This document shows, in pieces, positions 1 to 7,785 of a stretch of 64,000 nucleotides of DNA; positions within the stretch are counted from its first letter, which is position 1, and each line of letters opens with the position of its first letter. Origin of the DNA: Hyphomicrobiales bacterium (GTDB lineage: Bacteria > Pseudomonadota > Alphaproteobacteria > Rhizobiales > Rhizobiaceae). The translations under genes and the position numbers were made by a program. The notes under the pieces are model-generated. The model worked only from the letters and a program-made list of their open reading frames with translations. It did not search any database and was not told the DNA's origin. The stretch is taken from contig UCHD01000012.1 of NCBI GenBank assembly GCA_900472175.1, positions 108,189-172,188 on the forward strand. The letters run 5' to 3'.

Positions 1-247
1 TGACGGCGCGCTGCAGCAAAAGCCAGGAAGCCATCTGCATCAGTCGGGTTGTCAGGCGCATCGATTCTGCGGCGTAGAGCACGGATGCCATGCGCGGCAG
101 CACCTTGGAGGCGGTGCGGCCAGGACCGTCGAGATAGCTTGCCGTTTCTTCAACCAGGCCCATGCCTTCAGCGTAAAGCACCTTGAACTGCGCCGAAGAC
201 GCAGCATGCCCCGCGAAGCTCACAGTATTCAATCCCCGTTCGGACAT
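1..247 (-). CDS. rcdA: RcdA (DUF1465), 5' part only
   Basis: This is the N-terminal 82 residues of a gene that runs off the left edge of the window. The start is the ATG at 247. The peptide begins MSERGLNTVSFAGHAASS and continues into a helical segment with the words LYAEGMGLVEETASYLDG and GPGRTASKVLPRMASVLYAAE, which I recognise as the DUF1465 / RcdA family. In Caulobacter RcdA is an adaptor that helps ClpXP degrade the cell-cycle regulator CtrA. An exact CtrA-type box lies about 120 bp upstream, and ctrA itself is at the other end of the window. The C-terminal half cannot be assessed. Family call fairly sure; function inferred from Caulobacter. Confidence 0.8.
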   Translation of the reverse strand, partial: MSERGLNTVSFAGHAASSAQFKVLYAEGMGLVEETASYLDGPGRTASKVLPRMASVLYAAESMRLTTRLMQMASWLLLQRAV

Positions 248-369
248 GGTTTGATTCCCTGGTTAAACGCATCGACTTGGTCAGGTAACGGACGGGTTAA
301 CAAAAAGTTTCCTGCCGTCTTTTGATAGCTTGAACATGATCCCATAGCGCATTCCGCGCAAGCCTATTC

Positions 370-384
370 TTAAGAAAGGGTTAA
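370..384 (-). promoter_or_regulatory. Exact TTAA-N7-TTAA CtrA box upstream of rcdA
   Basis: The sequence reads TTAAGAAAGGGTTAA, an exact match to the full CtrA consensus of Caulobacter and related alphaproteobacteria. It is 122 bp upstream of the rcdA ATG. A GATTC (CcrM methylation motif) lies between it and the gene at 253-257. That CtrA would drive rcdA here is inference from the motif and from CtrA-dependent rcdA transcription in Caulobacter. Confidence 0.6.
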
Positions 385-407
385 TCTCCACAATTCTCTG
401 CAAATTG

Positions 408-447
408 TGGAAAAAAACACAAAAAAAAGAGCCGCGAAAAGCGGCTC
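408..447 (-). terminator. Rho-independent terminator after DUF1192 gene
   Basis: GAGCCGC (429-435) pairs with GCGGCTC (441-447) across a GAAAA loop. On the minus strand the hairpin is followed by a run of T (the A-rich stretch at 410-428 on the plus strand). It lies about 190 bp past the stop of the DUF1192 gene and separates it from rcdA. Confidence 0.8.
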
Positions 448-635
448 TCAAGGTAAAACAGGGAGAAAAATCAGACCATTCGCCGATGGTGAAATGTCTG
501 AGTCCAGAGCGATCCGGATGCCTCAGTAATACATTATAATGCTTAATGATGTGTTTCGGCGGCCTAAACCCAGGCGAAATGTTGCCTTGTTTTCGATGAC
601 CGGCCATCATGGCGGACCTTCGAAATGTAAAACTA

Positions 636-824
636 TTAACGAAAGAAGCTTTCGGCCGCTGATTTGCTTGCCGACTTTCTTGCCCGTTCGGCTTCCAGCC
701 GCTCGATCTCCTGTTTCAGCAGGTCGATGCGCAGGGAAAGCTCGTCGGCCGACAGCAACGCGAGATCCGCGCCGATCTCATGGACAGGCTGTTTTTTCGG
801 ACGGTCATCGTCAACCAGGCTCAT
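636..824 (-). CDS. DUF1192 family small protein
   Basis: A 62-aa acidic protein, MSLVDDDRPKKQPVHEIG..., with the helix-rich core LSADELSLRIDLLKQEIERLEAERARK typical of DUF1192, a family of about 60 residues found near rcdA in alphaproteobacteria. The central part should form a short coiled coil. No enzymatic motif is visible and the function is unknown. It overlaps the stop of the upstream MFS transporter gene by 4 bp (821-824), so the two are probably translated from one transcript, which ends at the terminator at 408-447. Confidence 0.8.
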   Translation of the reverse strand: MSLVDDDRPKKQPVHEIGADLALLSADELSLRIDLLKQEIERLEAERARKSASKSAAESFFR

Positions 825-2104
825 TGCGGTTTCCTTTCCAGCCCTTCTTCACCATTCGGCTCGTCCTCGAAGGGAGCAGCCCGCGGCGACAGTTGCAGGC
901 TCTCGGGTGTTGTCAGCGTGCCGGGGTTGATTGTCGAGTAGGCGTCGCGTTCGGCCGCAGGCACAGCGGCGCGCATGCGGCTGCGGAAGATTGCGTAGGC
1001 CGTAATCAGCACATGGGCGCAGGCGGTGATCATGAACAGGCCGTAGGGTCCGGTGACGGTCATGATCGGGCCGCCAATGGTCGGGCCGATGATCGTGCCG
1101 ATACCGTAGAGCAAGAGCAGGCCGCCGGAGATCTTGACGAAATCTTCGGGCGTTGCAAAGTCGTTGGCATGCGATACGGCGATCGGATAAAGCGCGTTGG
1201 CGGTGGCGCCATAGATGCCGACAAGCGTGATCAGCATGATCACATGCGTCGGCTCGATCAGGAAAATCAGCGTGCCGGCAACGGCGGCAACGGCGGCGAG
1301 GGCCGCGAGCACATAGCGGCGGTCGATCATGTCGGAGAGGCGGCCGGCGGGGAACTGCATCACCGCTCCGGCAAAGATCGTCGTACTCATCATCAACGCG
1401 ACATTGCTGTCTGTCAGCCCGACCTGGCGGCCGAAGACGGCGCCAAGCGTGCCATAGGCACCGTTAGCGATGCCGACGAGCAGGATGCCGAGGAAGGAGA
1501 TCGGTGAATTGCGATAGAGGCCGCGCAGGTCAAGGCTCACCTGTTTCAGTGGCTGCGGCGAGGCGGCAGTCGACAGCAGTGTCGGCAGCATGGCCAGGCA
1601 ATAGACGATGCCACAGATCATGAAGAACGTCGTCGTCCCGGTATTGCCGAACGGGATCATCAGCTGGCCACCGACGACGCCCATCAGCGTGATGGCGATA
1701 TAGAGCGAGAAGATCGCGCCGCGGCTTTCGTTGGTGGCGCGTTCGTTCAGCCAGCTTTCGATGATCATCGAGGTGCCGGCGGTGGAGAAGCCGGTGAAGG
1801 CGCGTAAGACCACCCACCAGATCGGATCGACGAGCAGGCCGGTCAGCAGCGCGATGATGGCAAGCAGGGCCGCAAAGCCGCTGAAGGCGCGAACATGGCC
1901 GGCGCGCTTGACGATCGTTGGGGCAAGCAGACAGCCGAGCACGAAGCCGCTGGCCCAGGAGGTTCCGAGCAGACCAAGAAGCGTCGTAGAATACCCTTCC
2001 GTCGTGCCTCGCACGGGCAAAAGCAGGCTGTGCAGACCGTTTCCGAGAAAGAGAAACAGCGTTCCAAGCAGGAGTGCGGCGACAGGAAGAAGGTTTTTTC
2101 GCAT
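821..2104 (-). CDS. MFS transporter
   Basis: A 427-aa integral membrane protein with about twelve hydrophobic segments. The N-terminal segment is MRKNLLPVAALLLGTLFLFL. The LLGTSWASGFVLGCLLAPTIVKRAGHVRAF stretch resembles MFS motif A between helices 2 and 3, and a repeat of that pattern (FPAGRLSDMIDRR) marks the second half. I chose the ATG at 2104, preceded by GGAA; the open frame continues 60 codons upstream but that part is basic and unlike a transporter. The family (YcaD-like / sugar-phosphate or drug type) cannot be narrowed, so the substrate is unknown. It is divergent from the 51-aa membrane protein and shares a 4-bp overlap with the DUF1192 gene downstream. Confidence 0.85.
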   Translation of the reverse strand: MRKNLLPVAALLLGTLFLFLGNGLHSLLLPVRGTTEGYSTTLLGLLGTSWASGFVLGCLLAPTIVKRAGHVRAFSGFAALLAIIALLTGLLVDPIWWVVLRAFTGFSTAGTSMIIESWLNERATNESRGAIFSLYIAITLMGVVGGQLMIPFGNTGTTTFFMICGIVYCLAMLPTLLSTAASPQPLKQVSLDLRGLYRNSPISFLGILLVGIANGAYGTLGAVFGRQVGLTDSNVALMMSTTIFAGAVMQFPAGRLSDMIDRRYVLAALAAVAAVAGTLIFLIEPTHVIMLITLVGIYGATANALYPIAVSHANDFATPEDFVKISGGLLLLYGIGTIIGPTIGGPIMTVTGPYGLFMITACAHVLITAYAIFRSRMRAAVPAAERDAYSTINPGTLTTPESLQLSPRAAPFEDEPNGEEGLERKPQ

Positions 2105-2283
2105 GTGAATTCCGCTGGTTCCGGGCTGCACCGAAAGGTAGGGCCATGCCGCCACAATTGCCAGCCGGAATTTTTTATTGAGTGAGACTGCAAAAGACGC
2201 TCTAACCCAGATCGCGCGCAAAAGTGACGTGCGTGTGACGGGCCGGAAGCGTCTGTAAGCTCTTTTCAACAAATGAGAAAACA

Positions 2284-2439
2284 ATGTCGAAAGCGTTAAC
2301 GGTTCTGCTGCTTTTGGCGATGTTGATCCAGGTGCTGAAGCCGCTCAACCTGCCGGGACTGCGCCATCGCCGCGATTTCTGGAAAATCGCGGTCTTTGCC
2401 ATTGCTGTGATGATGGTGACGGTGCTGATCCGGCCTTAG
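2284..2439 (+). CDS. Small two-helix membrane protein, 51 aa
   Basis: A short frame encodes MSKALTVLLLLAMLIQVLKP..., ending in ...IAVFAIAVMMVTVLIRP. Two hydrophobic segments (residues about 4-17 and 34-49) flank a short basic loop (NLPGLRHRRDFWK), as expected of a small inner-membrane protein. Codon use looks like the neighbouring genes and a purine-rich stretch (GAGAAAACA) precedes the ATG. The stop codon TAG (2437-2439) overlaps by two bases the TAA of the convergent PhzF-like gene. I recognise no domain and no function; I judge it real from the TM pattern, tight packing and codon use. Confidence 0.6.
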   Translation: MSKALTVLLLLAMLIQVLKPLNLPGLRHRRDFWKIAVFAIAVMMVTVLIRP

Positions 2440-3356
2440 AGAAGAATCGCGCCGCTCATGACTGCCGCGCATTGTCCGGCGATCCGGATGCTGTGGATTT
2501 GCCCTCCGGATTTCGTTGCAGTCACGCCGATCACGCTTCTGCGGCCCATCTCGACGCCTTGTTCGATGGTGATCTCAACGGTGGCATCCATGTCCGGCAG
2601 CAGCGAGGCGAGTAGCGCGCCAAGCGCGCCCGAGGCGCTGCCGGTCGCCGGGTCTTCGATGACATTGTCAAGCGGCGCAAACATCCGGGCGCGCAGAACC
2701 CACGGGTTTTCCGGCCGGCGCGTGTAGAGAAACAGGGCAAACTGATCGTCTTCCGGCGAGCACCGCCTGCCGGCTTCGGCAAAGGCCGCGGTGTTCGGGC
2801 AGGCCCTGCCGAGTGTTTCAAGATCGGCCAGTTCGGCGATCGCGAAAGGCAGGCCGACAGAGGCAATAACGGGGGCGTGGGTCGTGAGCGATATCGACTG
2901 GGCACCGATCGAGGCGCAGCGGGCGATGGTTTCGCTATCGACCTGCGGCCCAAGCGACAGCGGCTGCGGTGCGAAAATGCCAGCGCCTGTCACGTGTCCC
3001 CCGGCATCGCGCGTCAGTGTCGCCTCGACAATTCCAGCCTTCTCCTCGAACCGCAGCACGTCGCCGGCCAGCCTGCCGAAAATATCGCGCTGGCGGCCAA
3101 GAATGAAGGCCGTGCCGACATTGGGATGACCGGCAAACGGGATTTCCATGGTCGGCGTGAAGATCCGCACATGCGCGGAATTGGCGGGGTCTTGTGGCGG
3201 CAGCACGAAGGTGACTTCGGAATAGCGGAACTCAGCGGCGATATTCTGCATCTGCGCGTTTGTGAGGCCGCGTGCGTCGGGGATGACAGCCAACTGGTTG
3301 CCGGAAAACCGTTCGCTGGTGAAGACATCGACGGTGACATAGGCAACGCTGTTCAT
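2436..3356 (-). CDS. PhzF family isomerase/epimerase-like protein
   Basis: A 306-aa protein of the PhzF / diaminopimelate epimerase-like fold. The N-terminus MNSVAYVTVDVFTSERFSG has the family signature (DVFT...F.GNQLAV), followed by the conserved acidic residue in FRYSEVTFV (the PhzF catalytic Glu position) and the glycine-rich FAGHPNVGTAF and EDPATGSASGALGA motifs of the two pseudo-symmetric halves. Start is the ATG at 3356, preceded by GGGGAAATCATC. In phenazine producers PhzF isomerises DHHA, but no other phenazine gene is present, so the substrate here is unknown. It is probably monocistronic. Confidence 0.85.
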   Translation of the reverse strand: MNSVAYVTVDVFTSERFSGNQLAVIPDARGLTNAQMQNIAAEFRYSEVTFVLPPQDPANSAHVRIFTPTMEIPFAGHPNVGTAFILGRQRDIFGRLAGDVLRFEEKAGIVEATLTRDAGGHVTGAGIFAPQPLSLGPQVDSETIARCASIGAQSISLTTHAPVIASVGLPFAIAELADLETLGRACPNTAAFAEAGRRCSPEDDQFALFLYTRRPENPWVLRARMFAPLDNVIEDPATGSASGALGALLASLLPDMDATVEITIEQGVEMGRRSVIGVTATKSGGQIHSIRIAGQCAAVMSGAILL

Positions 3357-3475
3357 GATGATTTCCCCTTCGTTTGGCGGAACCGCATGTGAGGGATAAC
3401 GCGGGCCGGGGATCATGCGAACAAGGTTCTTGTCACCCTGACAATAGAAACGGCAGTGTGGACCGTGCGGCATAG

Positions 3476-3507
3476 AAAAAGCCCGGCCGCTTGCGCGAAC
3501 CGGGCTT
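3476..3507 (-). terminator. Terminator after class I aldolase gene
   Basis: AAGCCCGG (3479-3486) pairs with CCGGGCTT (3500-3507). On the minus strand the hairpin is followed by TTTTT from the A-run at 3476-3480. It sits 23 bp beyond the aldolase stop codon. Confidence 0.75.
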
Positions 3508-3529
3508 CTCCCCCTCCGTAACCGTGGTG

Positions 3530-4555
3530 TTACGCGGCTTTTTCGAGTTCTTTCTTCCAGCCGCCCTTGGCAGCAAGGCTGCACATCTCGGCGCGATGGC
3601 TGAAGGCGCGCTGGCCGGCGGCGACGTTTTCCGGCTTGCCACCCCAGGCGTTGAGCGCCTCGGTCTGAAGCGCCCGGCCATAGGAGAAGGTCATGCCCCA
3701 GGGCAGGTTATAACCGGCCTTCATGGCGGAGAGATGCGCCGTTGCTTCCTCGGTCGACTGGCCACCGGACAGGAAGGCGATGCCCGGAACGGCGGATGGA
3801 ACGGTGCGCTTCAGAACCTTGATCGTGCGCTCGGCGACTTCGGCGACCGAAGCCTTGCGTGCCTTCTTGCCGTCGATGACCATGCTCGGCTTGAGGATCA
3901 TGCCTTCGAGGCTGACGCGGGCGTCGTTTAGTTCATCGAACACGATGCGCAATGTCAGTTCGGTGACCTCTTCCGAACGTTCGATCGAATGCGTACCCGG
4001 TGCACCGTCCATCAAAACTTCCGGCTCGACGATTGGCACGATGCCGGCTTCCTGGCAAAGGGCCGCGTAGCGAGCCAGCGCCTGTGCATTGGCCTTGATG
4101 GCGCCGAAGCTCGGCAATGTGTCGGAAACGGAGATCACGCCGCGCCATTTGGCGAAACGGGCACCAGCGTCATAATAGGTCTTCAGGCGGGCGGCGAGAC
4201 CATCAAGGCCTTCGGTGATCGTCTCACCCGGAAACTTCGCCATCGGCTTGGCACCGGTATCAACCTTGATGCCAGGAACGGCGCCGGCCGCGCGGATGAC
4301 ATCGACCAGCGGCGTGCCATCGGCTGCCTTTTGGAACAGGGTTTCCTCATAGAGGATGACGCCGGAAATGCAGGCCTTCATCGCTTCATCGGCACGAAAC
4401 AGCATTTCGCGGTAGTCGCGGCGCGATGTTTCCGTCGATGTCAGGTTGATCGTTTCGAAGCGCTTGCCGATCGTCGCAGTGGACTCGTCGGCTGCCAAAA
4501 GGCCCTTGCCGGTGGCGACCATTGCCGCTGCAATGTCTTCCAGTCTTTCGGTCAT
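3530..4555 (-). CDS. fbaB: Fructose-bisphosphate aldolase class I
   Basis: A 341-aa class I (Schiff-base) aldolase, the form related to animal aldolases. It begins MTERLEDIAAAMVATGKGLLAADESTATIGKRF, where the LLAADES...K pattern is the family hallmark. IVEPEVLMDG and GMILKPSMV contain the catalytic region with the Schiff-base lysine (LKPSMV), and FLSGGQS is the phosphate-binding loop. It cleaves or forms fructose-1,6-bisphosphate in glycolysis and gluconeogenesis. The start has a strong AGGAG eight bases before the ATG. It follows pgk but is separated from it by a terminator and its own upstream region with a 27-bp palindrome, so it is probably independently regulated. Confidence 0.92.
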   Translation of the reverse strand: MTERLEDIAAAMVATGKGLLAADESTATIGKRFETINLTSTETSRRDYREMLFRADEAMKACISGVILYEETLFQKAADGTPLVDVIRAAGAVPGIKVDTGAKPMAKFPGETITEGLDGLAARLKTYYDAGARFAKWRGVISVSDTLPSFGAIKANAQALARYAALCQEAGIVPIVEPEVLMDGAPGTHSIERSEEVTELTLRIVFDELNDARVSLEGMILKPSMVIDGKKARKASVAEVAERTIKVLKRTVPSAVPGIAFLSGGQSTEEATAHLSAMKAGYNLPWGMTFSYGRALQTEALNAWGGKPENVAAGQRAFSHRAEMCSLAAKGGWKKELEKAA

Positions 4556-4632
4556 ATGCGTTCTCCTGTTTGTCGTGACGGATCGCCGATAACAGAAGAA
4601 TACGGCAACGAAAATGGAAGTTAAATTGTTTA

Positions 4633-4659
4633 AAACGATTAAAATAAATTTAATCGTTT
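4633..4659. promoter_or_regulatory. Palindromic operator upstream of fbaB
   Basis: AAACGATTAAA (4633-4643) and its perfect reverse complement (4649-4659) are separated by five bases, 78 bp upstream of the fbaB start. A 27-bp AT-rich palindrome without a following T-run looks like an operator rather than a terminator. LacI-family regulators such as PckR control fbaB and other central-carbon genes in Sinorhizobium meliloti; assignment to that protein is inference only. Confidence 0.5.
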
Positions 4660-4710
4660 GAAAGATTGGGATTATTTTTGCGACGCATCAAAATGCGGTG
4701 CGCCGCAACG

Positions 4711-4734
4711 AAAAACCCCGGCACAAGGCCGGGG
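4711..4734 (-). terminator. Terminator after pgk
   Basis: CCCCGGC (4716-4722) pairs with GCCGGGG (4728-4734). On the minus strand the stem is followed by TTTTT (A-run 4711-4715). It ends transcription of the pgk gene about 40 bp past its stop. Confidence 0.8.
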
Positions 4735-4772
4735 TGATGGTGGCGGACGGATGACCGCTTGCGCGGCGCAGA

Positions 4773-5972
4773 TTATTTCTGCTGGTGCAGGATATCGACG
4801 CCCGGCAGCGGCTTGCCTTCCATCCATTCGAGGAATGCGCCACCGGCGGTCGAGACGTATGTCAGGTCATCGGCAACGCCGGCATGGTTCATTGCCGAAA
4901 CCGTATCGCCGCCACCCGCGACCGAGACGAGCGCGCCGCTCTTGGTGCGGGCAGCCGCATGCTTGGCAACGGCGACAGTGGCCTTGTCGAACGGGGCGAT
5001 CTCAAATGCGCCGAGCGGGCCGTTCCAGACCAGCGTTTCGGCCTTGCTCACCCATTCGTTGACGGCGGCGATCGACTTCGGGCCGACATCGAGCACCATG
5101 GCATCGGCCGGGATCGCTTCGATATCGACCACTTCGTTGTCGGCGCCAGCCTTGAACTCGCGGGCAACAACACCGTCGACCGGCAGAACGACGGCGCAAC
5201 CGGCTGTGGCCGCCTCGATCATGATCTGCTTGGCTGTATCGGCAAGGTCATGCTCGCAGAGCGACTTGCCGACATTGGTGCCGCGAGCGGCGATGAAGGT
5301 GTTGGCCATGCCGCCGCCGATGACGAGCGCGTCGACCTTTTTCACCAGGTTCATCAACAGATCGATCTTGGTGGAAACCTTGGCGCCGCCGACGATGGCG
5401 ACAACCGGGCGTTTCGGATTGCCGAGGCCTTTTTCCAGCGCCTCAAGTTCGGCCTGCATGGTGCGGCCGGCATAGGCGGGCAGCAGACGGGCGAGACCCT
5501 CGGTGGACGAATGAGCACGATGGGCAGCGGAGAAGGCGTCATTGACATAGATGTCGCCGTTGGCGGCGAGCGCTTTGGTGAATTCAGCGTCGTTCTTTTC
5601 CTCACCCTTATGGAAACGAGTGTTTTCAAGCAGCAGCACGTCGCCGTCATTCATGCCGGCAATCGCTGCTGCGGCTTTCTCGCCGATGCAATTGGCGGCG
5701 AAATGGACGCGCTGGTCAAGGATATCCTCGACGGCAGGTGCGATCAGCGACAGGGACATGTCGGCGACAGGTTCGCCCTTCGGGCGGCCGAAATGGGCGA
5801 GCAGGATAACCTTGGCGCCCTTTTCGGAGAGTTCGCGGATGGTCGGCACGACGCGCTCGATGCGGGTTGCATCAGTTACCTGGCCGTCCTTGACCGGAAC
5901 GTTGAGATCGACGCGGACAAGCACACGCTTGCCGGCGATGTCGGTGAGGTCGTCGAGGGTCTTGAAAGTCAT
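4773..5972 (-). CDS. pgk: Phosphoglycerate kinase
   Basis: A 399-aa enzyme of normal length converting 1,3-bisphosphoglycerate and ADP to 3-phosphoglycerate and ATP. It begins [26 protein letters not shown] (family signature RVDLNVP). It contains HFGRPKG, the hinge region [16 protein letters not shown] and the nucleotide-binding WNGPLGAFE and AGGGDTVSA motifs near the C-terminus. It is followed by a terminator and preceded, only 13 bp away, by the stop of a glycolipid-binding-like gene. A strong terminator after gap lies further upstream, so pgk may be transcribed with that small gene. Confidence 0.95.
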   Translation of the reverse strand: MTFKTLDDLTDIAGKRVLVRVDLNVPVKDGQVTDATRIERVVPTIRELSEKGAKVILLAHFGRPKGEPVADMSLSLIAPAVEDILDQRVHFAANCIGEKAAAAIAGMNDGDVLLLENTRFHKGEEKNDAEFTKALAANGDIYVNDAFSAAHRAHSSTEGLARLLPAYAGRTMQAELEALEKGLGNPKRPVVAIVGGAKVSTKIDLLMNLVKKVDALVIGGGMANTFIAARGTNVGKSLCEHDLADTAKQIMIEAATAGCAVVLPVDGVVAREFKAGADNEVVDIEAIPADAMVLDVGPKSIAAVNEWVSKAETLVWNGPLGAFEIAPFDKATVAVAKHAAARTKSGALVSVAGGGDTVSAMNHAGVADDLTYVSTAGGAFLEWMEGKPLPGVDILHQQK

Positions 5973-5985
5973 GGATGGTCTCCGG

Positions 5986-6519
5986 TCATAGTCTTATGAA
6001 AAGGGTGGGATAGTCCGCCACCAGTCCGTCATCATCAAGTTCAAGCACTTGCTCGAAGCCGTCGGTATTCTGGAAGCGGAAATGTCGCGAGTCTAGCTTG
6101 GTATAAAACTGGTCATCGCGGCGAACGATCATCTCGTCGCCGTCGATCCAGGCCATCGCAAAACGCTGAGTTTCTCCTTCAAGCCAGTGATTGCGCCATA
6201 CGGGCAGAGAATTGGTGAAGGGCGTCGGCCAGATATCGACATCGATGCAACCGGCAAGGTCTGGGCAGGGGGCTGCATTTTCATCGGTCCAGTTGCCTGA
6301 ACCATCGGCAAAAAGTGCAAGTGTCTTTCCATCTGTTCGTTCGACGGCAACGCTTCGCAATACGAGTGCCTCGTCAAGCTCGATTGTATAGAAGAGACCG
6401 TAGGCAGGTGCGACGATAGCGCCACGGATGCGTCGGCCCGCTCCGTTGGTAACTATTTCGCAATGTTCCACCGTCTCGACCTCCAAGCCTTGCCAGCGGA
6501 CGCTTCGGTTCAACTCCAT
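5986..6519 (-). CDS. Putative glycolipid-binding protein (PF06475-like)
   Basis: A 177-aa cytoplasmic protein without signal peptide or TM segment. The pattern [54 protein letters not shown] and the C-terminal [28 protein letters not shown] match my memory of the family annotated as putative glycolipid-binding (formerly DUF1089). The molecular function of the family is not established. I chose the ATG at 6519 because similarity begins there; a GTG at 6564 would add 15 residues. It is wedged between gap and pgk, 13 bp before pgk, and downstream of the gap terminator. Confidence 0.7.
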   Translation of the reverse strand: MELNRSVRWQGLEVETVEHCEIVTNGAGRRIRGAIVAPAYGLFYTIELDEALVLRSVAVERTDGKTLALFADGSGNWTDENAAPCPDLAGCIDVDIWPTPFTNSLPVWRNHWLEGETQRFAMAWIDGDEMIVRRDDQFYTKLDSRHFRFQNTDGFEQVLELDDDGLVADYPTLFIRL

Positions 6520-6664
6520 TTCGCAGGGCTCCCGGCCAGGTAACAACGTTGCCGAAGGCGACACCCTGCGTCCTGATTTCAGACCGGCGCCAAAGCACCG
6601 TATCGTCAGAAGCTGCCGAAGTTCCGGCGAGGCCTGGTTGACAGAGCGGAATGGCGCATTCCGG

Positions 6665-6694
6665 AAAAAAAGGCGGCGCCGGGGCGCCGCCTTT
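6665..6694 (-). terminator. Terminator after gap
   Basis: AGGCGGCG on one side pairs with CGCCGCCT on the other (arms 6669-6678 and 6685-6694 with a short GC-rich loop). On the minus strand it is followed by TTTTTTT (A-run 6665-6671). It lies immediately past the gap stop at 6702. Confidence 0.85.
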
Positions 6695-6701
6695 CAAGGC
6701 T

Positions 6702-7712
6702 TTAGATCAGCTTTGCCATCGCAACGGCCGTGTCGGCCATGCGGTTGGAGAAGCCCCATTCATTGTCGTACCAGGACAGGATACGGACGAACTTGCCTTC
6801 CAGAACCTTGGTCTGGTCGTTGGCGAAGATCGACGAATGGCTGTCATGGTTGAAGTCACGCGATACCAGCGGCTCGTCGGTGTAGCCAAGGATACCCTTG
6901 AGAGCGCCATTGGCAGCGGCCTTGATGGCGCCGTTGATTTCGGCAACCGTCGTGTCGCGCTTGGCAACGAACTTGAAGTCGACGACCGAAACGTTCGGGG
7001 TCGGAACGCGGATCGAGGTGCCGTCGAGCTTGCCCTTGAGGTGCGGCAGGACGAGGCCGACGGCCTTGGCGGCGCCGGTGGAGGTCGGGATCATCGACAG
7101 GGCGGCAGCGCGGGCGCGGTACAGGTCCTTGTGCATGGTGTCGAGCGTCGGCTGATCGCCGGTATAGGCGTGGATCGTGGTCATGAAGCCATGGTCGATG
7201 CCGACGGCGTCGTCCAGCGTCTTGACGACCGGAACCAGGCAGTTGGTGGTGCAGGATGCGTTGGAAATGACCAGGTGTTCCTTGGTCAGTTCGTTGTGGT
7301 TGACGCCGAAGACGACGGTCAGGTCAGCGCCGTCGGCCGGTGCCGAAACGATGACGCGCTTGGCGCCGGCCTGCAGGTGCAGGGCAGCCTTGTCGCGCGA
7401 GGTGAAGATGCCGGTGCATTCCAGAGCGATGTCGACGCCCATGGCGGCATGCGGCAGGGTTGCCGGGTCCTTGATCGCGGTGACCTTGATCGGCTTGCCG
7501 CCGGCAACCGAGATGGTGTCGCCTTCGACCTTGACCTCTGCCGGGAACCGGCCATGGACGGAATCGTAGCGCAGCAGATGTGCATTGGTCTCGACAGGGC
7601 CGAGATCGTTGATGGCGACGACTTCAATATCGGTGCGGCCGGACTCGACGATGGCGCGAAGGACGTTGCGGCCGATGCGGCCGAAGCCGTTGATGGCAAC
7701 TTTTACAGTCAT
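6702..7712 (-). CDS. gap: Glyceraldehyde-3-phosphate dehydrogenase
   Basis: A 336-aa type I GAPDH. The N-terminal NAD-binding fold shows [14 protein letters not shown], the active-site cysteine lies in [13 protein letters not shown] (about residue 155), and the C-terminus ends with [16 protein letters not shown]. It oxidises glyceraldehyde-3-phosphate to 1,3-bisphosphoglycerate with NAD. It lies 73 bp downstream of tkt and has its own terminator. The tkt-gap-pgk order is common in rhizobia and gives a compact pentose-phosphate/lower glycolysis block, here interrupted by one extra gene. Confidence 0.95.
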   Translation of the reverse strand: MTVKVAINGFGRIGRNVLRAIVESGRTDIEVVAINDLGPVETNAHLLRYDSVHGRFPAEVKVEGDTISVAGGKPIKVTAIKDPATLPHAAMGVDIALECTGIFTSRDKAALHLQAGAKRVIVSAPADGADLTVVFGVNHNELTKEHLVISNASCTTNCLVPVVKTLDDAVGIDHGFMTTIHAYTGDQPTLDTMHKDLYRARAAALSMIPTSTGAAKAVGLVLPHLKGKLDGTSIRVPTPNVSVVDFKFVAKRDTTVAEINGAIKAAANGALKGILGYTDEPLVSRDFNHDSHSSIFANDQTKVLEGKFVRILSWYDNEWGFSNRMADTAVAMAKLI

Positions 7713-7746
7713 TTCAGGTCTCTCCCTGTCTTAAGGTCTCGATGTG

Positions 7747-7775
7747 GAAAACGGAGCGCGTTGGGCCGCGCTCCG
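7747..7775 (-). terminator. Hairpin between tkt and gap
   Basis: CGGAGCGCG (7752-7760) pairs with CGCGCTCCG (7767-7775). Only four T follow on the minus strand, so it may be a weak terminator or attenuator between tkt and gap, or it may protect the mRNA end. Confidence 0.5.
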
Positions 7776-7785
7776 AAGCGGAAAA

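Larger units (their letters stand above)
248..635. other. Intergenic region, rcdA to DUF1192 gene
   Basis: There is no convincing gene in these 388 bases. The region is AT-rich compared with its surroundings. It holds the CtrA box at 370-384, several other TTAA words (263-266, 297-300), and the terminator of the preceding minus-strand gene at 408-447. A 109-aa open frame across it on the minus strand has no recognisable content and runs through the terminator, so I leave it out. Confidence 0.6.

Noticed and set aside
281..610. 109-aa minus-strand open frame
   Set aside because: It runs through the rho-independent terminator and AT-rich intergenic DNA and has no recognisable protein content.
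539..1507. 322-aa plus-strand open frame
   Set aside because: It is antisense to the DUF1192 and MFS genes, with the composition of a shadow frame in GC-rich DNA.
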